The notes below the pieces were generated by a model. The model made no database searches. It saw only the letters and a program-made list of their open reading frames with translations, and had not been told where the DNA came from. The translations under genes were made by a program, and so were the position numbers. From Coffea arabica (taxonomy: Eukaryota > Streptophyta > Magnoliopsida > Gentianales > Rubiaceae), in NCBI RefSeq assembly GCF_036785885.1, contig NC_092326.1, forward strand, positions 2,728,001-2,792,000: DNA of 64,000 bases, given 5' to 3'. Every line of letters begins with the position of its first letter. Position 1 is the stretch's first letter. Below are positions 10,031 through 20,066 of the stretch, one piece after another.

Positions 10031-11597
10031 GCTGCTTGATTTGATTTTTGAAATTCTGGAACAATTTGAGTTGTGTAAGTACGGACTTTAAATTTTACAT
10101 ATTTAAAGTGAAGTCTTACACATACAGAGTTACGGTGTACATTACAAAAGAAAAAAAAAAGACAAAGTTACAAATGAATTAAAATGGGATATATGCAGGT
10201 TTGATTTATACTAGGAAATTGAACACGCATACAGTTTCGTAATTAGTATATGCAAATTATTTCACAAATTGGAGTCTTAAGATCTACAAAAACCATGTGG
10301 ACTCTCACATTTGATATATTTAAAGGTATCAAAACGCGAATCCTACTAATTGCCTCATTTTATTTTTGGTGAGTAAATTTGATACTATTTGCTTAAAACT
10401 TGAATATCTAGAAAAATTAATGAGAAAAAGAGTTTGGACATATAGGAGTTTCTAATGAGTTGTGGCCTAAAAAGCAATTTTATATACAAAATACGCAATT
10501 TTTTAAAATTATAAGAGAGAAAGATCTTGCAAAGAGGCCATGCCTCATTATTGCATGGAAGGAACCCTTTCCATTGCCAAAGCCAAAAAAAAAAAAAAGC
10601 ATTGTTGTATTTGCATACAACAAAATTTGACCCCTAAAAAACCCACGATCTGTACAAACTACATCACAATTACCCAACTTCATAATATTCTTCCAACAAC
10701 AAACTGCTAATCGAATTGCCTTAATCATGGAAATGACAACTTTGGTGAAAATGAGGTAACAGAAATGATAACATATGATTCTATTTATATATATATATAT
10801 ATATGAATAGTGTATAAACTATTATCGTTGAATTTATAACACACGTGCAGCATTAGATCCATGATACATATACAAAAGTTGAATTTCATATTCAAATTTT
10901 ACATCACTATTATTTACTCAAAACTAATTAAAAATATTATCAGTATAGTTATCATTTATTCAAAACTGTCTTGTCTTTTCACGACAACGCGTGTTAAGGT
11001 ACTGTCTTGTCTTTTCCTGAATCAGTACTTCGCTGAAGATAAGTACTAGAAATTTATATCATATGAAAGACGTGAACACCGCCTAACCTGCGTACGTGGG
11101 AGCCCATCTATGTTGTCTGTACTCCGTATTACTTGGCTTATTCTGGCAATTCCTCTTGATTTGTTCATTCTACAGCAACCAAGAGAAGACTTGTACCCAT
11201 CTTTTGTGTCTATCATTTCTGCCGTTTCCATGTCATGGAGATAGCCAATTGGAAACTTGGCTCTCAGCTGCGAAAATCTTTTGGATCTAGCTCGCAGCAT
11301 TTGTGGACCTTAGTAGCTTGGCCACTCTCTTTTGGAAGTAAGGTTTTGAAAGCCAGCCCATTCACTGACTCAGACTAATTATTGGCGGCTCAAGACTCAT
11401 TGGTTCAATCTTTGGACCAACCGTTATTGACTTGTGATGTAATAATTATGTAATAGATATTAATTATGTACATTAAATATGTAAACTATAAAAAAAGAGG
11501 GAGAAAAAAAAGGAAAGAAGAATATACTAACAATTCAAAAGAACATCAAACACTTGTACATATATTTTTGGGATAATATAAAAAACACTTGTACATA
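10031..11597. other. Intergenic, no gene seen
   Basis: AT-rich, with a short (AT)n tract at about 10785-10804. Short frames on both strands have no family features. Nothing further supported. Confidence 0.55.
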
Positions 11598-11826
11598 ATT
11601 CAGATTGGGAAAATCGCCAATTTAGTCCTTAAACTTTTTTTTATGTCAATTTAGTCCCTATACATTATTTGTAGCCAATTTAATCCCTAAACTTATATTT
11701 CGATTCCAATCAAGGAGCTTAGCGGCGGTGCCACCGCATAATTTCCATCGGCTTCCAGATCTAGGAACCCAGAAGGGGTATTTTAGGGACTTCTATATTT
11801 CCCTTTGACTTTCATCTTATTTCTAT

Positions 11827-12178
11827 ATGGTCTTCACCTTCAACGACAGCTCCCTCTCCTCCATCACATCAGAGCGTCTACTCCGGGCTATGCAGAGTGT
11901 CTACTCCGCCCTCTGCTCCCTCAACCTCCAGGACAAGGTCTCCATCACCACTGCCCACTCCCTCGCCGTCCTCCAGACCTCCTACCTCCCCTTCGCCGAC
12001 AGGTTCCACCCGGACCTCACCCCCTGCTTGACTGCCATCCTCAACTTCCATCTCAAGACCGGCTCCCCTTTCCTCATCAATGCCTACCCCCTACTTCGCC
12101 TACAAGGCCAACCCCAAGCAGGTCCCTCTAAAGTTCGTCCTTTTCCAGCCCAACTCCGGGATCGTCGATCCCGCCACC
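11827..12178 (+). pseudogene. Glucan endo-1,3-beta-glucosidase (GH17) fragment A
   Basis: Middle part of a GH17 glucanase. It reads VFTFNDSSLSSITSE, then VYSALCSLNLQDKVSITTAH, then GSPFLINAYP. One extra C in TACCCCCTACTT (about 12087-12091) shifts the frame. The other frame continues YFAYKANPKQVPLKFVLFQP to SGIVDPAT. The family's signal peptide and N-terminal third are absent. Coding GC is far above the surroundings. GH17 enzymes hydrolyse callose-type beta-1,3-glucan in the wall; this piece cannot do so. It is cargo of the Pack-MULE, interrupted after VDPAT by about 386 bp. Confidence 0.85.
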
Positions 12179-12551
12179 CCTACTGTATTTATTCCGGTGT
12201 AAACAATTATAATAAACCCCAGTTTCCTCGAAACTTTGTAACAAAATTAAAGAATTTCCACCTTTGCCTCCTCATCATCGGGATGAATTATGCAGAGTTA
12301 TCTCATTCAAAAGCTTGTTAAAGTTCTGGGAAGAAGATCAATGGGGTGCGTGCCACAGCTGCTTTGGCATTGTATAATGTATAGTTCTAATATATAGCAT
12401 ATCCAAAGCCTTACTCCTCATCATTACGCACCACATACAATTTGTCTGGTGCTCAGCGAAGAAGGGCCAACTTAGATTACGGGCGCACCAACTACGAATG
12501 CTTTGCAAAGTTGAATTCCTTCAGGATTCCGCTGTTTGCTTTGTATCTCGA
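12179..12551. other. Interruption within the captured glucanase
   Basis: About 370 bp of mainly AT-rich, non-glucanase sequence separating fragments A and B. The 13-bp direct repeat CGATCCCGCCACC (12166-12178 and 12552-12564) flanks it. It could be an intron of the parent gene, an insertion, or filler from the capture event. Canonical splice sites at the glucanase borders are not evident, so an insertion or template switch is more likely. Confidence 0.55.
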
Positions 12552-13062
12552 CGATCCCGCCACCAATCTCCACTACGACAACATGCTTTTCGCCCAGATC
12601 GACGCCGTCCATTTCGCCGTCGAGTCCCTGGGGTTCAAGGACGACGCGGTGTGCGTCCAGATCTCCGAGACCGGCTGGCCCTCCAAGGGGGACGCCGACG
12701 AGGCCGGAGCCACTCCAGAGAATGCCAAGAAGTACAACGGCAACCTCATCAACAAGCTGGTGTGCGGGAAGAAGGGGACGCCCATGAGGCCCAACGCCGA
12801 CTTGAACATCTATGTCTTCGCCCTTTTCAACGAGAACATGAAGTCCAGCCCAACCTCCGAGAGGAACTACGGCCTTTTCAAGCCGGATGACTCCTCGGCC
12901 TACTACACTGGCTTCAACAGCACCGGTCTCCTTTCCACTTCCTCCAATACCTCCACTCCTCCTAGTAGTACTGGTAGTAGCAGCAGCAGCAGCAGTAGTG
13001 TTCCTCCTGGCTCCTCCTCCTCCGGTAGCACCACTTCTTCCACAGCAGTAGTAGTATCATAA
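12552..13062 (+). pseudogene. GH17 glucanase fragment B with Ser/Thr-rich tail
   Basis: Continues fragment A: DPATNLHYDNMLFAQIDAV, then VCVQISETGWPSKGD, NLNIYVFALFNE-type sequence and ERNYGLFKP. ISETGWPSKG is the GH17 signature with the nucleophile Glu intact. After GLFKPDDSSAYYTGF comes a Ser/Thr/Pro-rich tail of about 60 residues (long Ser runs), as in glucanases that end in a linker or GPI-attachment region. TAA at 13060-13062 falls on the inner edge of the right TIR. Open for over 500 bp, but lacking the N-terminus, so not a working enzyme. Confidence 0.85.
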
Positions 13063-13290
13063 GATGAAAGTCAAAGAAAAATATGAAAAATATGGAAGTC
13101 CCTAAAATACCCCTTCTGGGTTTCTAGATCTGGAAGCCGATGGAAATTATGCGGTGGCGCCGCCGCTAAGCTCCTTGATTGGAATCGAAATATAAGTTTA
13201 GGGATTAAATTGGCTATAAATAATGTATAGGGACTAAATTGACATAAAAAAAAGTTTAGGGACTAAATTGGCGATTTTCCCATTCAGATT

Positions 13291-14262
13291 TCAAACTTCA
13301 TAGGTTTTATGAAATCAAACGCATCCTTATTCTTTCTCTTCTATCCTTTTCTATTATAGACTCCCAAACTAGCTAGTTTCTGTCTTTCCAGCTAGGGAGC
13401 CGCTTGATAAGAGGGTTTGGGTTTCAGGAATTAGAATAACTACCATACCTGTTGCTTGGTAAATAGGTATGTGCATTGAAAAATTGGAATGAATTCTAAA
13501 AATTTGATGACTCTCAATTCCTTTTTGGTTGATTACCAAAATTGATTCCTAAATGGACAATAAAAATTCAAAAAAAAAAAAAGTAGTTCCCATCTTTTCT
13601 ACCTCTCTTCCCGTCCTGTACTTCTCTCTCCCATTTCCAAGTATCTCCACGACCATGCCTCCTTAACAACCAAACCTTCTTTCTCTGCCCTCTTGCTTGC
13701 TAACAACCTCTTACCTCCTTCTTTGTTCATCTTCTTTTCCTCCAATCAATTTTTCCTATCATCAAGTTAGTGTAATAGCAAATTATTCTCAAAAATTTGG
13801 CAAAGTTTTCCATTTAAACACAAAAATTTACAAGCCTTGTGTGGTGATGAGGTTGAGGGGTGATTTCCAATGCCAAAATGTATGAACTTTACCCATGCTT
13901 AAATTGCATAGGAGGATGACCATTTTGCATCTTGGAAGCATAGGAAGGTGACCATTCTACATCTTGGATTTCTAGTTATAGTTTGGATCTTTGATTGGCA
14001 AATCTCAATAATCTTGAACTCAACAAACCTTAGCAGCTTGACATTAGTAGCATTAATTGTGAATTTTTTCCTTCATTTTTGAAGTTGATGGGTGGTGGCT
14101 AAAGAAAGAACCCATTAGCAATGACCAAAACGAGTCTAAGATGGAAGAAATGAAAAAAATTCTCAATATAAAAATACAAAATTGTATTTTGATGCCCGAA
14201 ACTAAAAAGTTCTTACCAAGCAACAGATATTGTAATGATGCCATAAGCTCATACCCAAACTA
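13291..14262. other. Intergenic, no gene seen
   Basis: AT-rich. GGTAAATAGGTATG near 13458 and a roughly inverted CTTACCAAGCAAC near 14212 hint at another decayed inverted-repeat element, but the ends are not clear enough to call. Confidence 0.45.
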
Positions 14263-14915
14263 GGCTCTGTTTGGATTTTCTATTTTTTGAAAAATAAGTT
14301 TTTCATATATAATACTACAATAATACATAAACAAAAATAATTCTAAAAACACTATATCCATAAAATATATCAAAAAGAACTTCCAATATACAAAAAAAAT
14401 TAAGAACTATACAAAAAATTTGCACCATTTTCTTCTTTCATCTATCGCCACCATCTCCTCCTTCCTCGTCTTTTTTCTCCCTCTCTCTTCCTCCTCCCTC
14501 TCTTTCCTTTCCTCCCTTTTCCTCCTCCCTTCTTCCTCCTTCCCTCCTCCCTTCCCCTTCCCATTCCCCTCCCTTGTCTTGCCACACCCATCGAGGCCAT
14601 GTATTAGAGAAGGGGAGAGGTGGGATGTGGCTAGAAAGGAGAGGGGAGGAGAGGATAATAAGGGAAGGGAAGGAGGGGAGAGAGGGAGAAGGAAGAGGAG
14701 GGAGGAGGATGGAGGAAATTTAGAGAGGAGGAAGGAGGGGTCGGTGGTGGTGATGGGTGGTAGTGTTAATTTTTAAAAAATATTCTAAAAGTTTTTAAAT
14801 TTTAAAAATATCCCAAAATATATCCCAAAAAATCACCAAATCATTTAAAGTAAAATTTTTCATATAAATTACTACAGTAAAATATTCTCAAAAAATAACT
14901 AATCCAAATGGAGCC
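14263..14915. mobile_element. hAT-type MITE with purine/pyrimidine-biased core
   Basis: Ends GGCTCTGTTTGGATT and AATCCAAATGGAGCC form inverted repeats extended by TTTTTTGA...TTTTTCATAT-type sequence for about 60 bp. The centre switches from C/T-rich (14440-14590) to A/G-rich (14610-14740). A 118-codon frame there is low complexity and not taken as a gene. TSD not resolved. Confidence 0.6.
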
Positions 14916-15146
14916 ATTTCGTAAATGATACAAATTACAGTTCCAATTCTAAAAGCTGAACCAAGTGTCCCTGAATTCCAACCGCAGTGGGGAGTTTCTG
15001 GACGGCCGGGTTCTTTTCCTAGGTATGCTATGCAAGAATCCTTCTCTTCTTTGGTTATGGATTAAAATTGGACTATATTATAGGTGGTGATTGATAATTG
15101 GACTATGCTAGGCAGAACCTTGAAAATTGGACCAAAATAGTAATCC

Positions 15147-16767
15147 TTTTTTTGGGGGGCTTCATCGGCGAATTTTTCAAAATATTGCTAAAATAAAAAA
15201 TTGTCATAAACTTGGTACAATTTGGTAGGCGTTGCTGATTTAGGGGTCGCCACATTTTCGATACGAGGCTTCCAATAAAAATGCTTTTAATTTTCATTTT
15301 ATTTTGATGGCTTTAGTTTTCTTTTTTTTATTATTATTTTTTGCAGAAGCTTTGCCAAGCTTTTGCATTCATTTTGCCTGGCTATATTGGCTGGCTGCAG
15401 TTTCTTTCTTTCTTTCTTTTTTCCAAGCTTTTGCTGCTCATCTGATGAGCGGTGAAGCATTTACCATAGCTTTCTTTTTTTTTTTTTGCTGATTTGCGGC
15501 GTCAGTTTTTTTTTCCATGGACCGTGATTGCAGATTGTGGCCAAAATAATATTTTTTAAAGTGAAATCATAATTTTTTAAATAGTGATTATGCCTTTTTT
15601 TTTTAAGTAAAACCGCAAATCTCAATTGCCGCGATAGTTTTCCCACTATCGATCACATAACCAATGGTCGTAGTTCCGCAACTTATTAATTTTTTCATTT
15701 TTTATATAAAAAAAAATGACGGTGAGGCCCTAATTTTTTTTAAAAAACTAACGCCGCAATTTGAATTTGCGACTTTAGTATACTAAAATTTAATATACGA
15801 TATTATGTTAATTTTATAAATTTAGTAAATAATTAAGTATGCTATTAAAATACTAAAAAAATTTGCCTAAGTCATATTTTTTATATCTTTTAATGTTAAT
15901 GTTAATTCAAATAATGCATAATTGAACAATATTTATAGGATGTAATAATTAGCATATGAACTTAAATGATAATAAAACGAGAGGTTCGATAAGAAAATTT
16001 TGAAAAATCTAAATATCACCCATCAATGTACCTCTTGACCTTATCGCATGAAGTGGTTGAATAGCCTCATTTCCAATGAATCCTTCCGTGTGGTAGATTT
16101 CGTCCTAATTGGAGTAGTGCTACTTTGACTGGAAATTGTTTTTGGACTAAATTAGTACCTTTGATTTTGTAGATCTGATGGATAACTAAAGTTGCAAATT
16201 CAAATTGCGGCGTTAGTTTTTTAAAAAAAATTAGGGCCTTGCCGTCACTTTTTTTTATAAAAAATAAAAAAAATTAATAAGTTGTGGAACTACGACCATT
16301 GGTTATGTGATTAACGGTGGGAAAACTATCGCGGCAATTGAGATTTGCGGTTTTACTTTCAAAAAAGCCATAATCACTTTTAAAAAAATTGTGATTTCAC
16401 TTTAAAAAATATTATTTTGCCCACAATCTGCAATCACGGTCCATGGAAAAAAAAAACTGATGCCGCAAATAAAAACAAGGCTATGGTAAATGCTTCGCAA
16501 AAAAAAAAGAGAAAGAAACTACAGCCAACCAATATAGCCAGGCAAAATGAATGCAAAAGCTTCGCGGCTCAGCAGCTTTTGCAAAAAAATAATAAAAAAA
16601 AAAGAAAACTAAAGCCATCAAAATAAAATGAAAATTAAAAGCATTTTTATTGGAAGCCTCGTATAGGAAATGCGGCAACCCCTAAATCAGCAACGCCTCC
16701 CAAATTGTACCAATTTTATGGCAATTTTTTATTTTAGCAATATTCTGAGAAATTCGCCGCTTCAAAA
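15147..16767. mobile_element. Foldback MULE-like element with about 600-bp arms
   Basis: Left arm 15147-15780 returns inverted as right arm 16194-16767, separated by a loop of about 410 bp. The arms share CCATGGACCGTGATTGCAGA, GGCAATTGAGATTTGCGG, TGGTCGTAGTTCC and GCCGCAATTTGAATTTGC in opposite orientation. The 9-bp repeat TAGTAATCC flanks it (15138-15146, 16768-16776). A related unduplicated sequence at about 17070-17110 provides an empty site. No protein. Transcripts would fold into a long hairpin. Confidence 0.75.
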
Positions 16768-16976
16768 TAGTAATCCTTTGAAATTGAGAATTGAAAAGTA
16801 TAAGCTAAGTCTCGTGCAGATTCTTTATCTGTGTGGACTAAATTATAGCTGGTGATTTTTTTTTTCGGGCAATGATAATAGATGTATAACCTATTCTATT
16901 ATAATCTACAGAAAAAGAAATCTAAAGAAACTTATGTATCAGGAGTTAGTAGGTACGTAAACTTGACTACACCAAA

Positions 16977-17003
16977 GGAGGTGTTATGTGCTATAACACC
17001 TCC
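16977..17003. repeat. Perfect short hairpin
   Basis: GGAGGTGTTAT, 5-base loop, ATAACACCTCC: an 11-bp perfect stem. It sits between the two tandem units. No function assigned. Confidence 0.6.
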
Positions 17004-17423
17004 CTTGGATTTTTTTTTGCTACAGGTGGATTGATAATTGGACTGTACGAGAACCTTTGAAAATTGGACCAAAATAGTAATCCTATGAAATTGAGAATTG
17101 AAGGGTATGAGCTAAGTATGGTGCAGATTCTTTGTCTGTGTGGAAACCAGAAATGGAAGATATGGGTGCCCCACAAACTCATGATTCTCTCTTCTGTTTG
17201 GACGCCACAAATATATGAGGTGCCCCACAAAGTCGTGATTCTCTCTTTCTGAAGTTCCTTGTTTTTGAACTCTAATTTATTCTACCTTAATTTTAAGATG
17301 TCCATAGAGGGTGCGAAGAGAATTTCGTCTTGGCTTTCTTGTTTAGAAAATTATTAGCTGCTTTCTTTTATTTTATATTTTTGTTTTTTTGGGCAGTCGA
17401 TGCAGTTATCCATGCTAGACTAA

Positions 17424-17826
17424 GGGCCGTTTGAAGTTGCGATAGTTTATTGAAAAGTACTTTTCTAATAAGATTTTTAATAAAAATACTTATTAACTGC
17501 TTAACTACTTTTAAATATATTGTTTGAAAACATGGTTCAATAAGTACTTATTGTATTAGATAATATGTAATTTAAAAATTTTTAGAAGCGTTTATCTTTT
17601 TATTTGATTCATAATATATGATAAAATGATAAAATTTGATGTTTTAATTTTTAAATCACAAAAGTTATTCTAAAAGCATCAAATTTGACTTTTTGCTAAA
17701 AGTACTTTTAACACCACAAGCTCCACTCCTAATTTTTATGGGATGAGATTCACTAAACACTTTATATGTACTTTTAACACCTAAAAGTACTTTTTTACCA
17801 GAAACACTGCAACCCCAAATGGAGCC
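17424..17826. mobile_element. hAT-type MITE
   Basis: Left end GGGCCGTTTGAAGTTGC and, reversed, right end GGCTCCATTTGGGGTTGC are related inverted repeats, both followed by AAAAGTAC motifs. About 400 bp, AT-rich, non-coding. TSD unclear (TAAG on both sides). Confidence 0.55.
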
Positions 17827-19909
17827 TAAGAGAAATAGAAATCTCAACTGGAAAAGAACTCCTAATTGGTCCAACGGAGTTTGGCTAACGATTTAAAATT
17901 TGAATCACCACAAGTTCCTCCATTCAACCATGGCATTGGATAACATTTTATCATCTACATATACATTACTAATTAGAATTATATTCATAGATGTGCTTCA
18001 AAAATTGATGCATCAGACGCTATGAATACAAAATTATTTCTTCAGTTTTTTGATAAAATATCGTAATTTCATCTATTTGCCTAATGGTAAAACTTATTTT
18101 AGACGTATACATATATAATAGATCTAAAGAATAGATACTATAGACCTAGAAAATTAATAAAAAAAAATTACACTGTAATCTCAAAAGTCAACTAAAATAC
18201 GAGTAGACCAAGAACATTTATGCATGCTTTCAACTCCCAAACCTGCTAATTAAGTGTTTCAAACTCATATTCTATGTTAAGATCTAAGGAAATAGACCTA
18301 AAAAAATTTTAAACCTGACAACTAAATCTGAAAAAAGTTTATGTCTAATAAAATAAATAGAAAAACTGAAAAACTCACACTAGGAATTCTTAAGAGACGA
18401 CAAATGTAATGCTAGAAGAGGAGAAAACTATCACTAGAGAACCTTCGGAGAGATGGTACTCTAACTAGAAAATCCTAAAAGACACTTTATTACACGCACG
18501 CAAGACAAAAAGAAAGAAAATCATGGGAGGAAGGGAGACTAATAGGAAGATGTTTTGTTTGCAAGAGAAAGCTAGAGAAGAAGAGGAGATTTTTTTTTAT
18601 ATAAAGAATTGTTAAATGTTAGAGAAAATGAGGATGATGTAGATTTAGGGATAGAGAAATTTTGTTAGTTATATGTTTTCAATTGATTTTAAAAACCTCA
18701 TTTTAATTTTTTGGTTCCAAAAAGTTGAAAATCAGAAACAGATCTTAAGTTGCTTGTGGATTCTAATTCCAACCTACCTTTTTGCTTTTTCATGCAAACA
18801 AAAATATTCTTCAAATTTTTACATAATTACTAACGATTAGATAACTTCTTTTACTGCAAGCCTTTCTCCATTTTCTTCCATTTCTCATCCGACTCCCAAA
18901 TTCATCTACGTCCCCCTTGTTCCTCATCCAATATTTAATCTTTGTAACAAAATAATTATTTACACTAAAAAATTATTTGATTAGCAAAAACTTCAGTTAT
19001 GTAGCACACAAGGGCTATTTGTCATCGATTTTATCAAAATCAGCTTTTCAACTTTCTTTTTTTTTGAGAACACATACCAATTCATTAGAGTAACTTTTTT
19101 AATAGTAAACGAGAAAACATGAGTTAATCTAAATATTCTTATTTCAAACACTAATTCTACAAACTTTGAATCAATTAAAAACAAGCCCATATCATTATTG
19201 TGGATCTAAATACTATTTTTGCACATATTTAAACAAGTTAAAGTTAAAATATTTGCACAATAGTCTCACATGTGATGCCCTGTCGATACTTTTTCCATAA
19301 GATTGCTACTGTGCAATAAAGCTGGGGTGAGGGCGGTGGCGGAGAGTTAAATGGACAATAATGTTTGTTTTGATATATTTTTTTGGATGCTTTTTTTCCT
19401 TCTTTATGGTATTTATGATGTGTTTTCTTTTTGGATGTTTTGAGTCATTTTAAGGTGTTTTTAGATGTTTCAACCATATTAGTTGTTTTTAACACCAAAT
19501 CAAGAGCTAAACATATTTAAAATATTCTAGTAACCCACCATACTTGTTGTGGGGGAAGTTACATAAATACACATTTACTTAATAGTTTGGTGATCTAAAT
19601 TAAGTGCTTTTTTTAATCTTCCAATTTCAAAGTCAGACTTTACATTTTCCGGTCCAATTTTCGATAGTGCGATTTATGTAGTTCATGACGTGACAGCTTC
19701 AAGCTTCCCTGTATTGTACACAGCCGGCCGTTTTCGAGCTTCGGGTTCTCTTCCATAACGGTGCAAGGGTCTTTGGATAGCCAAATTTTTTCAAATAATA
19801 TTTCACCTGTATCATAAATATATTTTTAATTTATTTTTTTATATTTTCAATCATTTTTTATCTCATATATATATCACATTACAGAAAATAATGCAATAAT
19901 TATTCCAGT
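17827..19909. other. Intergenic, no gene seen
   Basis: AT-rich and unique-looking, with A/T homopolymers. A decayed MITE end (CTTTGGATAGCCAAATTTTT) begins near 19772 and pairs with TATCCAAACACAC near 20071. Confidence 0.5.
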
Positions 19910-19924
19910 AATATTTTAAATAAT

Positions 19925-20051
19925 TAAATCGTAAGCTAATCTATCCTTTTTTTTTAGGGGTGTCCTGCAGGGAGTGGATCCCGTAAACTATTCCCCACCT
20001 TTCATAATTTGTTGACAGCAAGGTTCGAACCAAGAACCTAAGATTGGAAAC
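19925..20051 (-). mobile_element. 5'-truncated tRNA-type SINE with 15-bp TSD
   Basis: Flanked by the perfect 15-bp repeat AATATTTTAAATAAT (19910-19924, 20052-20066). On the minus strand it has a consensus pol III B box GGTTCGAACC near 20016-20025 and ends in an A-run (T-run near 19947-19956). No A box, so 5'-truncated. It sits inside an older MITE whose ends lie near 19772 and 20085. Confidence 0.65.
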
Positions 20052-20066
20052 AATATTTTAAATAAT

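Larger units (their letters stand above)
11607..13281. mobile_element. Pack-MULE carrying beta-1,3-glucanase sequence
   Basis: The 9-bp TSD ATTCAGATT is perfect (11598-11606 and 13282-13290). Near-identical TIRs of about 215 bp (11607-11821; 13063-13281) begin GGGAAAATCGCCAATTTAGT. Each TIR contains three roughly 30-bp subrepeats of AATTTAGTCCCTAAAC type and a GCGGTGGCGCCGCCG stretch. Between them lies GC-rich DNA encoding two pieces of a GH17 glucanase, quite unlike the AT-rich TIRs and flanks. There is no transposase, so it would depend on an autonomous MULE. The high TIR identity suggests recent activity. Confidence 0.88.
15084..17150. repeat. Tandem duplicate units around the foldback element
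   Basis: A unit reading GTGATTGATAATTGGACT, then ACCAAAATAGTAATCC, then GAGAATTGAA and GTGCAGATTCTTT occurs twice. The first copy is split by the foldback element (15084-15146 plus 16768-16850). The second is whole (17024-17145). Confidence 0.65.

Noticed and set aside
12498..12890. Arg-rich overlapping frames
   Set aside because: Out-of-frame shadows of the GC-rich glucanase fragment.
14420..14776. 118-codon frame
   Set aside because: Low-complexity Ser/Leu/Phe then Arg/Glu/Gly runs from the pyrimidine/purine core of a MITE.
16977..17003. Hairpin as transcription terminator
   Set aside because: Rho-independent terminators are not expected in a plant nuclear genome; listed only as a repeat.
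20010..20030. Possible tRNA gene at GGTTCGAACC
   Set aside because: No acceptor stem, anticodon loop or A box; flanking 15-bp TSD and A tail show a SINE.
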